A stretch of DNA of 64,000 nt from Alloboseaceae bacterium BT-24-1 (GTDB taxonomy: Bacteria > Pseudomonadota > Alphaproteobacteria > Rhizobiales > Beijerinckiaceae): positions 124,001 through 188,000 of the forward strand of contig JAOYTL010000002.1 in NCBI GenBank assembly GCA_025846845.1, in the 5' to 3' direction. Each line of letters opens with the position of its first letter. The stretch's first letter is position 1. Positions 1 to 7,766 of the stretch are shown in pieces. Below the pieces are notes generated by a model. That model did no database searches. It had not been told where the DNA came from and saw nothing but the letters and a program-made list of their open reading frames with translations. The position numbers and the translations under genes were made by a program.

Positions 1-151
1 CGGGACGGGCGCGGCCGCGTACTTCCATATCCGGCGCGAGCGGTCGCAGCCCGGCGGGCGCGAAACGGATCGGCACGCCGCAGCGCAGGCAACCATCCGC
101 CAGATGCGGGGTGGTGAGCGTCTTCAATTGCTCGATCAGATCGGACTTCAT
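1..151 (-). CDS. RraA family protein, N-terminal part only
   Basis: The reading frame starts at an ATG at 151 on the minus strand and runs off the left edge, so only about 50 residues are visible. They include LTTPHLADGCLRCGVP followed by GLRPL and a VRGRA segment. This matches the N-terminus of the RraA-like fold (regulator of RNase E activity A and the related 4-hydroxy-4-methyl-2-oxoglutarate aldolases), where a TxxLxDAL helix precedes GIRPL and a GxA motif. The gene is divergent from the LysR regulator at 266, 114 bp away, so it may be that regulator's target. The catalytic Arg/Asp region lies outside the window, so RNase E inhibitor and aldolase cannot be told apart. Confidence 0.6.
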   Translation of the reverse strand, partial: MKSDLIEQLKTLTTPHLADGCLRCGVPIRFAPAGLRPLAPDMEVRGRARP

Positions 152-265
152 GCGCTGCCCTCCATGGTCTGGTCCGGCCGCAAGGCCGCTGGACAGGACG
201 CTACCAATGCGAGATCATTCCGAATAACGAAATGATCATAAGTCTGGCTTCAGGATTTCGGGTCG

Positions 266-1150
266 ATGTCGGCGAATTTCGATATGGACGCGCTGCGGGC
301 GATGGTGGTCGGGGTCGAGCTCGGCAGCTTCGCCCGCGCTGCCACCCAGCTCGGACGGTCGCAATCGGCGATCAGCATGCAGCTCAAGAAGCTTGAGGAG
401 CAGGCGCGGCGTCCGCTGTTCCGACGCGACGGGCGCGGGCTGGTGCCGACTGAGGCCGGCGAGGCACTGCTGAGCTATGCCCGCCAGATCATCGCGCTGA
501 ACGACGAGGCCGCCGCGGCCGTCGGCAACAGCGCGGGCGCGGCGACGGTGCGTCTCGGCCTGCCGCAGGACTTCTTCGAGGACGTGATGCCGGAAGTGCT
601 GGGGCTGTTCTCGCAGCAGCGCCCGAATTCGCATGTCGAGGTGCGCGCCGGGCGCAATTACGCGCTGGAGGAAGAGGTGCAGGCCGGTCGGCTCGATGTC
701 GCGCTCGCCTTCTTCAAGGCCGGGTCGTCGACGGGCGGCGCGCATGTCGCGACGCTGCCGCTGTTCTGGCTGGCGGCTGAGACCATGCCGCGACCCGGCG
801 CGGCCGAGCTGCCGCTCGTCCTGTTCGACCATCCTTGCCTGTTCCGGCAGACCGCGCTCCAGACCCTCGACCGGCAGCGCTTGCGCTGGCGGATGGCGCT
901 GACGACGCCGAGCCTTCCCGGGCTATGGGCTGCCCTCGGAGCGGGGCACGGCGTCTCGGTCCGGACCCGCCATCGCCTGCCCGGCAATGTTCGCGATGTC
1001 GCGGCCGAGCATGGCCTGCCGGAACTGCCGCCGATCGAGGTGCGCCTGCTGGCATCGGGCGCGCGAACGCCTGTCGCCGGGGACCTGCTCGACATCGCCA
1101 GCAACGTCGTCCGCAGGCTGGTCGCGGAGCCCACGGCCAGGACGGACTAG
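266..1150 (+). CDS. LysR family transcriptional regulator
   Basis: A 294-residue LysR-type regulator. The N-terminal winged helix-turn-helix is at about residues 5-65 (MDALRAMVVGVELGSFARAA, then QSAISMQLKKLEEQ). It is followed by a periplasmic-binding-protein-like effector domain from about residue 90. Length is normal for the family. The ATG at 266 is preceded by an AGGA-like ribosome site and is kept. It is divergent from the RraA-like gene ending at 151; LysR proteins commonly control a divergent neighbour, so that gene is the likely target. The effector cannot be read from sequence. Confidence 0.85.
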   Translation: MSANFDMDALRAMVVGVELGSFARAATQLGRSQSAISMQLKKLEEQARRPLFRRDGRGLVPTEAGEALLSYARQIIALNDEAAAAVGNSAGAATVRLGLPQDFFEDVMPEVLGLFSQQRPNSHVEVRAGRNYALEEEVQAGRLDVALAFFKAGSSTGGAHVATLPLFWLAAETMPRPGAAELPLVLFDHPCLFRQTALQTLDRQRLRWRMALTTPSLPGLWAALGAGHGVSVRTRHRLPGNVRDVAAEHGLPELPPIEVRLLASGARTPVAGDLLDIASNVVRRLVAEPTARTD

Positions 1151-1151
1151 G

Positions 1152-2534
1152 TCAGCCGCAGCACGGGCAGCCCGGGCCGAAGACGGCGCGGCTGCCCAAG
1201 GCCGCGAGCCTTCCGCGCCAGCCGGGGACATGCTCCTTGATGCGCGCCATCGTCTTCTCGCGGTCGAGGCGCGTCGGGCGGCCATCTTCCACGACGATCG
1301 CCCCGTCGACGATGCTCGTCACCACGTCGCTTGCCTTGGCGTAATAGACCAGCGCGGCGTAGTCGCCGTAATAGGGCTGGAGGTGCGGGCGGTCGATGTC
1401 GACCATGATCAGGTCGGCCTTCTTGCCCACCTCCAGCGAGCCGATCTCGTGCTCAAGGCCCATGACGCGGGCAGCGCCGATCGTGTGCAGTTCGAGCGCC
1501 TGGGCGCAGGAGAGGGCGGTCGGGCTTCCTAGGCGCAACCGCATGGCGTTCAGCGCGTTGCGCATGCCCTCGAACGGGTCGTTCAGCATCCAGTCGGTGG
1601 CGAAGCCGGCCCTGATGCCGCGCGCCATGATGTCTTCGAGCGGCGGATAGCGGCCGCGACGCGGATAGATCGTCGGGCAGTGCGCGTAAGCCGCGCCGCT
1701 CTCCTGGACGGCGTCGAGATCGCCCGTGCCGGCGAAGACGAGATGGGCGAGCACGACATCCGGGCCGAGCATGCCGACATCCCTGAGGAGTTCGACCGGG
1801 CCGCAGCCATGGGTCGCCTTGATCTGCTCGACCTCGGCGGCGCTCTGGGCGGCGTGAATGTGCATGCCGATGCCGAGCCGGGTCGCCTCGGCGCGGGCGG
1901 CGCGCAGGAGCTCCGCCGAGCAGGTGTCGGTGGCATGCGTGCCGATGCGCGTGGTGATGCGGCCATCGGCGGCGCCATGCCAGTGCTCGGCGAAGGCGAC
2001 GCCGTCGCGCAGGCGTTCCTCGCCGATATCCGGATGATGCGTGTAGTCGCCGCGCCAGAGTTCGTGCAGGCGGACATCGAAGACCTTGTGGGCGATCTGG
2101 GCGCGCAGCCCGCAAGCCTCGACCGTCTCGGCCAGCCGGTGCGGCGCGTACCAGATGTCGTTGATGGTGGTGATGCCGGCCTGGAGCATGTCGGCGCAGC
2201 CGGCTTCGGCCAGCAGCGCCCACTCGTCCTCGGAGATGTCCCTCTCCATCCGGAAGGCGACTTCGAGCAGCGCGGCCTTGGCGGCGTGGTCGTCGGTCTG
2301 GCTGCGGAAGACCAATGACGCCGCATGCGAATGGCAATTGACGAAGCCGGGCAGCACGGCCCGCCCGGCGCCATCCAGCGTGCGGGCCGGCGCCCAGTGT
2401 CCCTCCGGCTGGCGCGGGCCGGCATGGAGAATGCGCCCGCCTGAGATCGCGACCTCGCCATCCGGGATCACCGGCAGGCCGGGGCTGACCGGGTAGAGAA
2501 ACTCGGCACGGACCAGCAGGTCGATCTCGGTCAT
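1152..2534 (-). CDS. TRZ/ATZ-type amidohydrolase, probable deaminase or hydrolase
   Basis: A 460-residue metal-dependent amidohydrolase of the atrazine-chlorohydrolase/guanine-deaminase-like superfamily. Visible metal and catalytic signatures are VNCHSHAAS (HxH strand 1), GMHIHAAQS, the following HLVFAG histidine and FATDWML (terminal Asp). An N-terminal beta-sandwich strand pattern (VAISGGRILHAG) is completed at the C-terminus (GKKADLIMVDID). The ATG at 2534 is chosen because the product then begins MTEIDLLVRAEF, the normal family start; an upstream in-frame ATG at 2609 would add 25 low-complexity residues. The C-terminus ends in an unusual GCPCCG. Substrate is unknown; deamination or dechlorination of an N-heterocycle is the family theme. 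Its stop lies 2 bp from that of the LysR gene (convergent). Confidence 0.8.
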   Translation of the reverse strand: MTEIDLLVRAEFLYPVSPGLPVIPDGEVAISGGRILHAGPRQPEGHWAPARTLDGAGRAVLPGFVNCHSHAASLVFRSQTDDHAAKAALLEVAFRMERDISEDEWALLAEAGCADMLQAGITTINDIWYAPHRLAETVEACGLRAQIAHKVFDVRLHELWRGDYTHHPDIGEERLRDGVAFAEHWHGAADGRITTRIGTHATDTCSAELLRAARAEATRLGIGMHIHAAQSAAEVEQIKATHGCGPVELLRDVGMLGPDVVLAHLVFAGTGDLDAVQESGAAYAHCPTIYPRRGRYPPLEDIMARGIRAGFATDWMLNDPFEGMRNALNAMRLRLGSPTALSCAQALELHTIGAARVMGLEHEIGSLEVGKKADLIMVDIDRPHLQPYYGDYAALVYYAKASDVVTSIVDGAIVVEDGRPTRLDREKTMARIKEHVPGWRGRLAALGSRAVFGPGCPCCG

Positions 2535-2646
2535 GGCGCGGGCTCCTCCATCGGCGTGGAGAGGCGAGCTTAGGGCGGGCGCTGTGGAAGGCCAGCGACG
2601 TGCCCGCACGGCAGCCTTGCATCGGCGATTTGCTCTCGCTATGAAA

Positions 2647-2661
2647 TGTTACAACGTAACA
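2647..2661. promoter_or_regulatory. Zur-type zinc-responsive operator
   Basis: A perfect inverted repeat, TGTTAC-AAC-GTAACA, ends 4 nt before the first possible start codon of the zinc GTPase gene. The form TGTTA(C/T)-N3-(A/G)TAACA matches Zur boxes of alphaproteobacteria. The downstream gene belongs to a family (COG0523 GTPases) often repressed by Zur when zinc is plentiful. The symmetry is seen directly; assignment to Zur is inferred from the match and the neighbours. Its closeness to the ATG at 2666 favours use of the in-frame ATG at 2678. Confidence 0.7.
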
Positions 2662-2665
2662 AAAT

Positions 2666-3892
2666 ATGAGATCCGAGATGGACTCCCGCCTTCCCGTCAC
2701 CGTGCTGTCCGGCTTTCTCGGCGCCGGCAAGACGACGCTGCTGAACCACGTCCTCAACAACCGCGAGGGCCGCAAGGTCGCGGTCATCGTCAACGACATG
2801 AGCGAGGTCAATATCGACGCCGACCTCGTCCGCTCCGGCGGCGGCGATCTCTCGCGCACCGACGAGAAACTGGTCGAGATGAGCAATGGCTGCATCTGCT
2901 GCACCTTGCGCGACGACCTTCTGGCCGAGGTCGGCCGACTCGCCCGCGACGGGCGCTTCGACTACCTTTTGATCGAGGGCACCGGCATCGCCGAGCCGCT
3001 GCCGATCGCTGCGACCTTCGAGTTCCGCGACGAGGACGGCTTCTCGCTCTCCGATGTCGCCCGGCTCGACACCATGGTGACGGTGGTCGATGCGGTGAAC
3101 CTGCTGAAGGACTACGGCTCGCGCGACTTTCTACGCGAGCGCGGCGAGACGGCCGGGGAGGGTGACGAGCGCACCCTGGTCGATCTCCTGGTCGAGCAGA
3201 TCGAGTTCGCCGATGTCGTCGTGCTCAACAAGGTCGCCGATGCCGGGCCGGAGGCGACGGCGCAGGCTAAATTTGTCATCCGGGCGCTCAATCCGGATGC
3301 GCGCCTGATCGAGGTGGATTTCGGCCGCGCACCGCTCGATCAGATCCTCGATACCGGCCTGTTCGACCATGAGAAGGCGCAGCAGCATCCGCTCTGGCAC
3401 AAGGAGCTCTACGGCTTCAAAGACCATGTGCCGGAGACCGAGGAATACGGCATTTCCTCCTTCGTCTATCGGGCGCGCCGGCCCTTCCACCCCGAGAAGT
3501 TCAACGCGTTCTTGGCCCAGAGCTGGCCCGGCCTGATCCGGGCCAAAGGCCATTTCTGGCTGGCGACGCGGCCCGAATGGGTCGGCGAGATGTCGCTCGC
3601 CGGCGCGATCTGCCGGACCGAAGCGATGGGTTTCTGGTGGGCCGCGGTGCCGCGCCCGCGCTGGCCCGACCATCCCGAATGGCGCGCCATCCTCAACCGG
3701 CACTGGCACTCGGTCTGGGGCGACCGCCGGCAGGAACTGGTCTTCATCGGCTCCGGCATGGACGAGCAGGCCATCCGCGCCGGGCTCGACGCCTGCCTCC
3801 TCGGCGAGACGCCGACCATCGCCTTCAAGCCCGAGCGCTATCGCGATTTGCCCGATCCGTTCCCGGCCTGGCGCCGGGCCGATGCCGCCTGA
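2666..3892 (+). CDS. zigA: Zinc-associated GTPase, CobW/ZigA family (COG0523)
   Basis: A 408-residue GTP-binding metallochaperone. The Walker A motif GFLGAGKTT is at residues 16-24, the metal-binding GCICC (CxCC) of COG0523 proteins at about 76-80, an NKVAD guanine-specificity motif at about residue 190, and a CobW C-terminal domain from about 265 to 390. These GTPases deliver zinc to client enzymes during zinc shortage. The ORF opens at 2666 but the ATG at 2678 leaves more room after the Zur-type box and is a better start. The AztD-like gene follows 36 bp downstream, so the two probably form one zinc-starvation operon. The exact client protein is not known from sequence. Confidence 0.85.
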   Translation: MRSEMDSRLPVTVLSGFLGAGKTTLLNHVLNNREGRKVAVIVNDMSEVNIDADLVRSGGGDLSRTDEKLVEMSNGCICCTLRDDLLAEVGRLARDGRFDYLLIEGTGIAEPLPIAATFEFRDEDGFSLSDVARLDTMVTVVDAVNLLKDYGSRDFLRERGETAGEGDERTLVDLLVEQIEFADVVVLNKVADAGPEATAQAKFVIRALNPDARLIEVDFGRAPLDQILDTGLFDHEKAQQHPLWHKELYGFKDHVPETEEYGISSFVYRARRPFHPEKFNAFLAQSWPGLIRAKGHFWLATRPEWVGEMSLAGAICRTEAMGFWWAAVPRPRWPDHPEWRAILNRHWHSVWGDRRQELVFIGSGMDEQAIRAGLDACLLGETPTIAFKPERYRDLPDPFPAWRRADAA

Positions 3893-3928
3893 GATTTCAT
3901 CCCCTTACCGTTCGCTCTGGAGACTGCC

Positions 3929-5227
3929 ATGCGTCCACTTTCCCTGTTGTCCACCCTCGCCATGTCGGCCGTGCTTTCGAGCCTGCCGGCCCTCGCCCAT
4001 GACCATGCCGTGCTGCGCGGCCGGCTGGTCTTCGCCGACCATGAGAAGCCGGTCGTGCGCGTGCTCGATCTCGACACCGGCGAGGTCACGCACAGCTTCG
4101 ATCTGCCCAAGGCCAATCCCGGTTTCGCCACGGCGCAGGGCGGCCGTTTCGTTGTGATCAAGACTGGCGACGATGCCGGCACGATCCGCTTCCTCGACAC
4201 CGGGCTCACGATCGAATCGCATGGCGACCACAACGACATCGAGAAGGGGACGGTGAAGCTCCTCGACCTCACGCTGACCGGCCAGAAGCCGGCCCATGTC
4301 ATCTCCGGCCATGGCCAGCTCGCGCTGTTCTATGACGGCATCCGCCCCTGGGACGGCCAGAGCACGGCGAAGGCGGTGCTGGTCGCGATCAACGATCTCG
4401 CCAAGGACAAGCCGGCGCTGACGGAATGGCCGAGCCCCGGGCCGCAGCACGGCATCGTGGTGCCGATGGGCGAGGGGCGCTGGCTGATGTCGGTGCCGAA
4501 CCCGGCCTATGTCAAAGGTGATGACCGCAGCGCCTCGTCGCGACCTGACGGGTTCGAGATCCTCGACCGGACCAAGGGCGGCTGGGCCAAACTCGCCAGC
4601 TTCAACGATCCGGCCAAGGCCGACGCGTCCTGCAAGCTCTATCACGGCCATGCCGCCGCCGATGGCCGCCATGTCTTCGGCTGCGCCGAGGGCGAGGGCG
4701 GCGGCATGCTGGTGCTGTCGCAGGCCGGCGGCAAGTTCAGTGCGCACAAGCTCGCCTACCCGGACGAGCGCCGGATCAGTGCGATCAAGGCCAAGGCCGG
4801 GGCCAAGTTCATGGTCGCCAATTACGGCAAGACCTCGCCCTATGACGGCCTGCTCCGGGTCGACCCGACGGCCAAGTCGGTGACCTCGGCCGATGTCCTG
4901 CCGGTGCCCGGCGGCCAGTCGGCCTGCCAGTTCGAGCTCTCGGGCAACGGCAAGCGGCTCGCCAATCTGACGCCGGACGGCAAGCTGCGGGTCTATGACG
5001 TCGCCGCCTGGAAGGAACTCGCCAGCTTCGATGCCGTGCCGGCCTTCGACTGCCAGTATGGTGCGAAGACCCCGACGCCCTCGCTCGCGGTGGTCGGCGG
5101 CAGCGCCTATGTCAGCGACCCCACGAATGGCCGCATCCGCGAGTATAATCTTGAGACGCTGAAGCAGGCGCTCGACCTGCCCGTCGAGGGCATGCCGGCC
5201 AATCTCGCCGGCAGCGATGCGGGCTGA
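3929..5227 (+). CDS. aztD: Periplasmic zinc chaperone, AztD-like beta-propeller
   Basis: A 432-residue exported protein. The signal peptide is residues 1-23 (hydrophobic core, cleavage after LPALA), leaving a mature N-terminus HDHAVL rich in possible zinc ligands. The rest is a repeated beta-blade pattern (segments such as GTVKLLDL, AKSVTSADVLPV, GKLRVYDVAAW) typical of a WD40-like propeller, with His-rich loops (ESHGDHND, LYHGHAAADGRH). This fits AztD, the chaperone that hands zinc to the AztC binding protein in Paracoccus. It lies 36 bp behind the ZigA-type GTPase and shares its Zur-type control. No AztABC transporter genes are present here, so either they are elsewhere or AztD serves another acceptor. 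Confidence 0.75.
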   Translation: MRPLSLLSTLAMSAVLSSLPALAHDHAVLRGRLVFADHEKPVVRVLDLDTGEVTHSFDLPKANPGFATAQGGRFVVIKTGDDAGTIRFLDTGLTIESHGDHNDIEKGTVKLLDLTLTGQKPAHVISGHGQLALFYDGIRPWDGQSTAKAVLVAINDLAKDKPALTEWPSPGPQHGIVVPMGEGRWLMSVPNPAYVKGDDRSASSRPDGFEILDRTKGGWAKLASFNDPAKADASCKLYHGHAAADGRHVFGCAEGEGGGMLVLSQAGGKFSAHKLAYPDERRISAIKAKAGAKFMVANYGKTSPYDGLLRVDPTAKSVTSADVLPVPGGQSACQFELSGNGKRLANLTPDGKLRVYDVAAWKELASFDAVPAFDCQYGAKTPTPSLAVVGGSAYVSDPTNGRIREYNLETLKQALDLPVEGMPANLAGSDAG

Positions 5228-5272
5228 TTTGCCGTAGGCTTCCGTTCAGCATCCGGGGTATAGGCATCCCGG

Positions 5273-5674
5273 ATGCTGCAACGTCTTCCTCGCCACAGCC
5301 GCCAGGTCATCGCCTATGCCTTTTCGGGCGTGATGGCGGCGGTTGCGCATTACGGATTGTTGATCGGCCTGGTCGAGCTCGGCGGGGCCGATCCCGTTCT
5401 GGCGTCGCTCGCCGGTTTCGTGCTCGGCGGCGTCGTCTCCTATCTACTGAACCGCTGGCTGACCTTCGAGGCGACGCGAACCCATAGCGAGGCGAGCTGG
5501 CGCTTCGGCCTGATCGCCTTCGGCGGCTTCCTGCTGACCGGCGTGCTGATGCACCTCTTCGTCAAGGTGGCGGGCCTGCCCTATTTGCCGATGCAGGTCG
5601 TCACCACGCTGATCGTGATGATCTTCACCTTCGCCGGGCACAAATTCTTCTCCTTCGCCGACCGGGCGGAGTGA
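5273..5674 (+). CDS. GtrA family membrane protein
   Basis: A 133-residue integral membrane protein with four predicted transmembrane segments (about 14-35, 43-63, 78-98, 104-125) and the GtrA-family landmarks FSGVMAAVAHYG, SYLLNRWLTF and HKFFSF at the C-terminus. GtrA-like proteins are thought to move or flip undecaprenyl-linked sugars for surface polysaccharide modification. It starts 45 bp after aztD and may be read through from it, but nothing ties it to zinc. No glycosyltransferase partner is adjacent. Confidence 0.8.
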   Translation: MLQRLPRHSRQVIAYAFSGVMAAVAHYGLLIGLVELGGADPVLASLAGFVLGGVVSYLLNRWLTFEATRTHSEASWRFGLIAFGGFLLTGVLMHLFVKVAGLPYLPMQVVTTLIVMIFTFAGHKFFSFADRAE

Positions 5675-5689
5675 GAGGCGGCTCCGCTT

Positions 5690-6385
5690 CTAGGACTGGA
5701 CACCACTCAAGGTCTTCCGTCCCGCCGCCAGGTCGGCGAGCAGCGCGACATGGACATCGAGGGCATCGATGACCCGGTATCCCGGGTCCTGCCCATCGAA
5801 AGCCAGATTGAGATCAGTTCCGGCGAGAACGATGGCGTCGGCTCCGGCGGCGATCATGCGGCGCCCGGCATCGAGAAACAGCTCGCGCTGCGCGGCTGAG
5901 CAGGTGCCGGCGACGGCGACGTCCTGGTAGGCTTGGCCGAGGCTCTCGATCTCGTCGTCCAGCGCCAAGGCGTCGGTGCGGGCGAGCTGGCCGTAAAGAC
6001 GCGTGCGCATCACCACCCGCGTGCCGAGCAGCCCGACCCGCTTGATACCCTGCTCGACGAAATAGGCGTCGAGCGGAGCGACGGCCGAGACGATCGGCAA
6101 CGGCGATAGGGCCGCCAATTCGTCGAAGCAGAAATGCGCACCGAGCGAGGAAAGGGCGGCGCAATCGCAGCCCGCGTCCTTCAGGCGTGCGACGAGAGGC
6201 AGGAACGCCTGCGCCTGCTCGGTTCTGCGGTCGGCGAGATTGTTGCGGATCAGTTCCTGGATCTCGCCGTGGACGATCGTGAGTTCGAGTTTCGGCACGC
6301 CCCGCGCCGCTGCAGCTGCCGTCAGGCGCTGGTAGTAGACCACCGTCGCAGCAACGCCGATGCCCCCGATCAAACCGATATGCAT
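5690..6385 (-). CDS. Aspartate/glutamate racemase family protein
   Basis: A 231-residue protein of the Asp/Glu/hydantoin racemase superfamily. The two catalytic cysteine neighbourhoods can be seen as CDCAALSSLGAH (about residues 72-83) and the VAVAGTCSAAQRE segment, with an IVLAGTDLNL motif near the C-terminus where the second acid/base pair sits. The first region carries S where a catalytic Cys/Thr is often found, so activity should not be assumed. The ATG at 6385 gives the normal start MHIGLIGGIG; the longer frame to 6448 adds 21 unlikely residues. It is the last gene of a minus-strand run after DUF1772 and methyltransferase genes. Confidence 0.7.
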   Translation of the reverse strand: MHIGLIGGIGVAATVVYYQRLTAAAAARGVPKLELTIVHGEIQELIRNNLADRRTEQAQAFLPLVARLKDAGCDCAALSSLGAHFCFDELAALSPLPIVSAVAPLDAYFVEQGIKRVGLLGTRVVMRTRLYGQLARTDALALDDEIESLGQAYQDVAVAGTCSAAQRELFLDAGRRMIAAGADAIVLAGTDLNLAFDGQDPGYRVIDALDVHVALLADLAAGRKTLSGVQS

Positions 6386-6404
6386 TGGATCTGTCCTCGC
6401 GTGA

Positions 6405-6902
6405 TCAGGCCTGGCCGGCGGCGTAGAGCGCCCAGCCGATGAGGCCAAGGGTCGCGACGCTCGACACCGTGCGGATGTGATTCCACAGCGTCCAGGGGAT
6501 GGAATAGCTCTCCCAGATCATGCGAGCGGCTTCGATCTCGGCGGGGATCGTCGTCCGGGCGAGCCGTTCATTCATCGGGACATTGAGCACGATCGTGACC
6601 AGGAAGGTGCCGACGAGATAGGCGATGGCCGCAAGCGCCAGCAGAAGGGCGACATTGTGCAGGCCCTGTGCCCGCCACAGCCCGGCGGCGATGAGCGCCA
6701 CCACCGGCGTGCCGAAGAAGGCCGGGAAGAAGATCGCGTTGCGTACGACGATGTTGATGCTCTGCATCGAGGCGATCGCGGCCTTCGGATCGACCGCGTC
6801 GAGCGCCCACATCACCGACATCGAATAGGCATAGAAGAAGCCGGCCATGGCGCCGGCCAGGACCAGCGCGACCAAGGTGAGAGCGAGCGCGAGCGAGGCC
6901 AT
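6405..6902 (-). CDS. DUF1772 (anthrone oxygenase-like) membrane protein
   Basis: A 165-residue membrane protein with four hydrophobic segments (about 3-25, 53-75, 82-103, 142-160). The conserved features NIVVRNAIFFPAFFG, LNVPMNERLA and a C-terminal W(N)HIRT segment mark the DUF1772/anthrone-oxygenase-like family. Its role in bacteria is undefined; a few fungal relatives oxidise anthrones. It begins 4 bp after the methyltransferase stop and ends 19 bp before the racemase-like gene, so the three genes are probably cotranscribed. Confidence 0.75.
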   Translation of the reverse strand: MASLALALTLVALVLAGAMAGFFYAYSMSVMWALDAVDPKAAIASMQSINIVVRNAIFFPAFFGTPVVALIAAGLWRAQGLHNVALLLALAAIAYLVGTFLVTIVLNVPMNERLARTTIPAEIEAARMIWESYSIPWTLWNHIRTVSSVATLGLIGWALYAAGQA

Positions 6903-6906
6903 GGCG

Positions 6907-7611
6907 TCAAACCTCTGGTAGGAGCTGCTTCCTGGCCGAGAAGGCCATGCGGTGCGGGTTGTGGCCGAAATTCGTGCGGCGCGCGACGCCCTTGAAGCCG
7001 GCGGCCTCGACCAGCGCGGTGATGCCGATGGCGCTGTAGGTCGAGAGCCCATATTGGGCGCGCAGCTTGCGGTAGTCCGAGAAGGCGGTGCGAACCAGCC
7101 CGCCAAGCGCGGCGACGAGGAAGCCGCCGCGCCAGGCGAAGCCGAGCAGCTCGGTCGCATCCGTCAAAGGCGAGAGATCGGGCGGGATCACGTCGGCGAG
7201 GATGAGCTCGCCGCCGGGCTTGAGCTTGGCGAGCCAGGTGGCGAGCGCCCGCTTCAATTCGTCCTCGCTCAGATACTGGATCAGCGAATTGGCGACGACG
7301 AGGTCGAGCGAATCATCCGGCAGCGCCTCGACCTCTTCCGGCGAAATGACAGAGAGATTGGTCAGCGCGCCGAAGCGAGCCCTCAGCTTGTCGCGGACGG
7401 TCGGCGCCGCCTCGCACAGGATCAGCCGCCCGCTGGCCGCGGCGACGAGATCGGCCGAGAGCGCCTCGCCGCAGCCGACATCGAGCACGGCAGCGTCCTT
7501 GCCCGGGACGGCAGCGGCGATATCCTGCGCGATGCGGCGGTAATGCAGGGCCTTGTGGCGATCCGAGACATAGATCGCATGCTCGCCGTTCCAGAAATCA
7601 CGCCAGGACAT
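6907..7611 (-). CDS. Class I SAM-dependent methyltransferase
   Basis: A 234-residue methyltransferase with motif I VLDVGCGEA at about residues 42-50, an acidic end of strand 2 (LILCEA), motif IV LDLVVANSLIQYL and post-motif LKPGGELILADV. It resembles small-molecule or ubiquinone/mycolate-type enzymes, but the substrate is not evident. It heads a minus-strand operon with a DUF1772 membrane protein and a racemase-like protein. No clear regulatory element is seen in the 155 bp to the divergent cyclopropane-synthase-like gene. Confidence 0.8.
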   Translation of the reverse strand: MSWRDFWNGEHAIYVSDRHKALHYRRIAQDIAAAVPGKDAAVLDVGCGEALSADLVAAASGRLILCEAAPTVRDKLRARFGALTNLSVISPEEVEALPDDSLDLVVANSLIQYLSEDELKRALATWLAKLKPGGELILADVIPPDLSPLTDATELLGFAWRGGFLVAALGGLVRTAFSDYRKLRAQYGLSTYSAIGITALVEAAGFKGVARRTNFGHNPHRMAFSARKQLLPEV

Positions 7612-7766
7612 CGGGTCTCCGTATCGAGAACGGCGCCGGAAGGTGCCTTTGCCCTAAGCCCTAGCATGACCGCAGCGACTGTGGAGTCAGGTTGATTGCA
7701 CGCAGGGTTTGTGCTGCCTCAATTGAGCCAATAGCTTGCGCGCGACCGACCGGAGCCTGCCCGACC

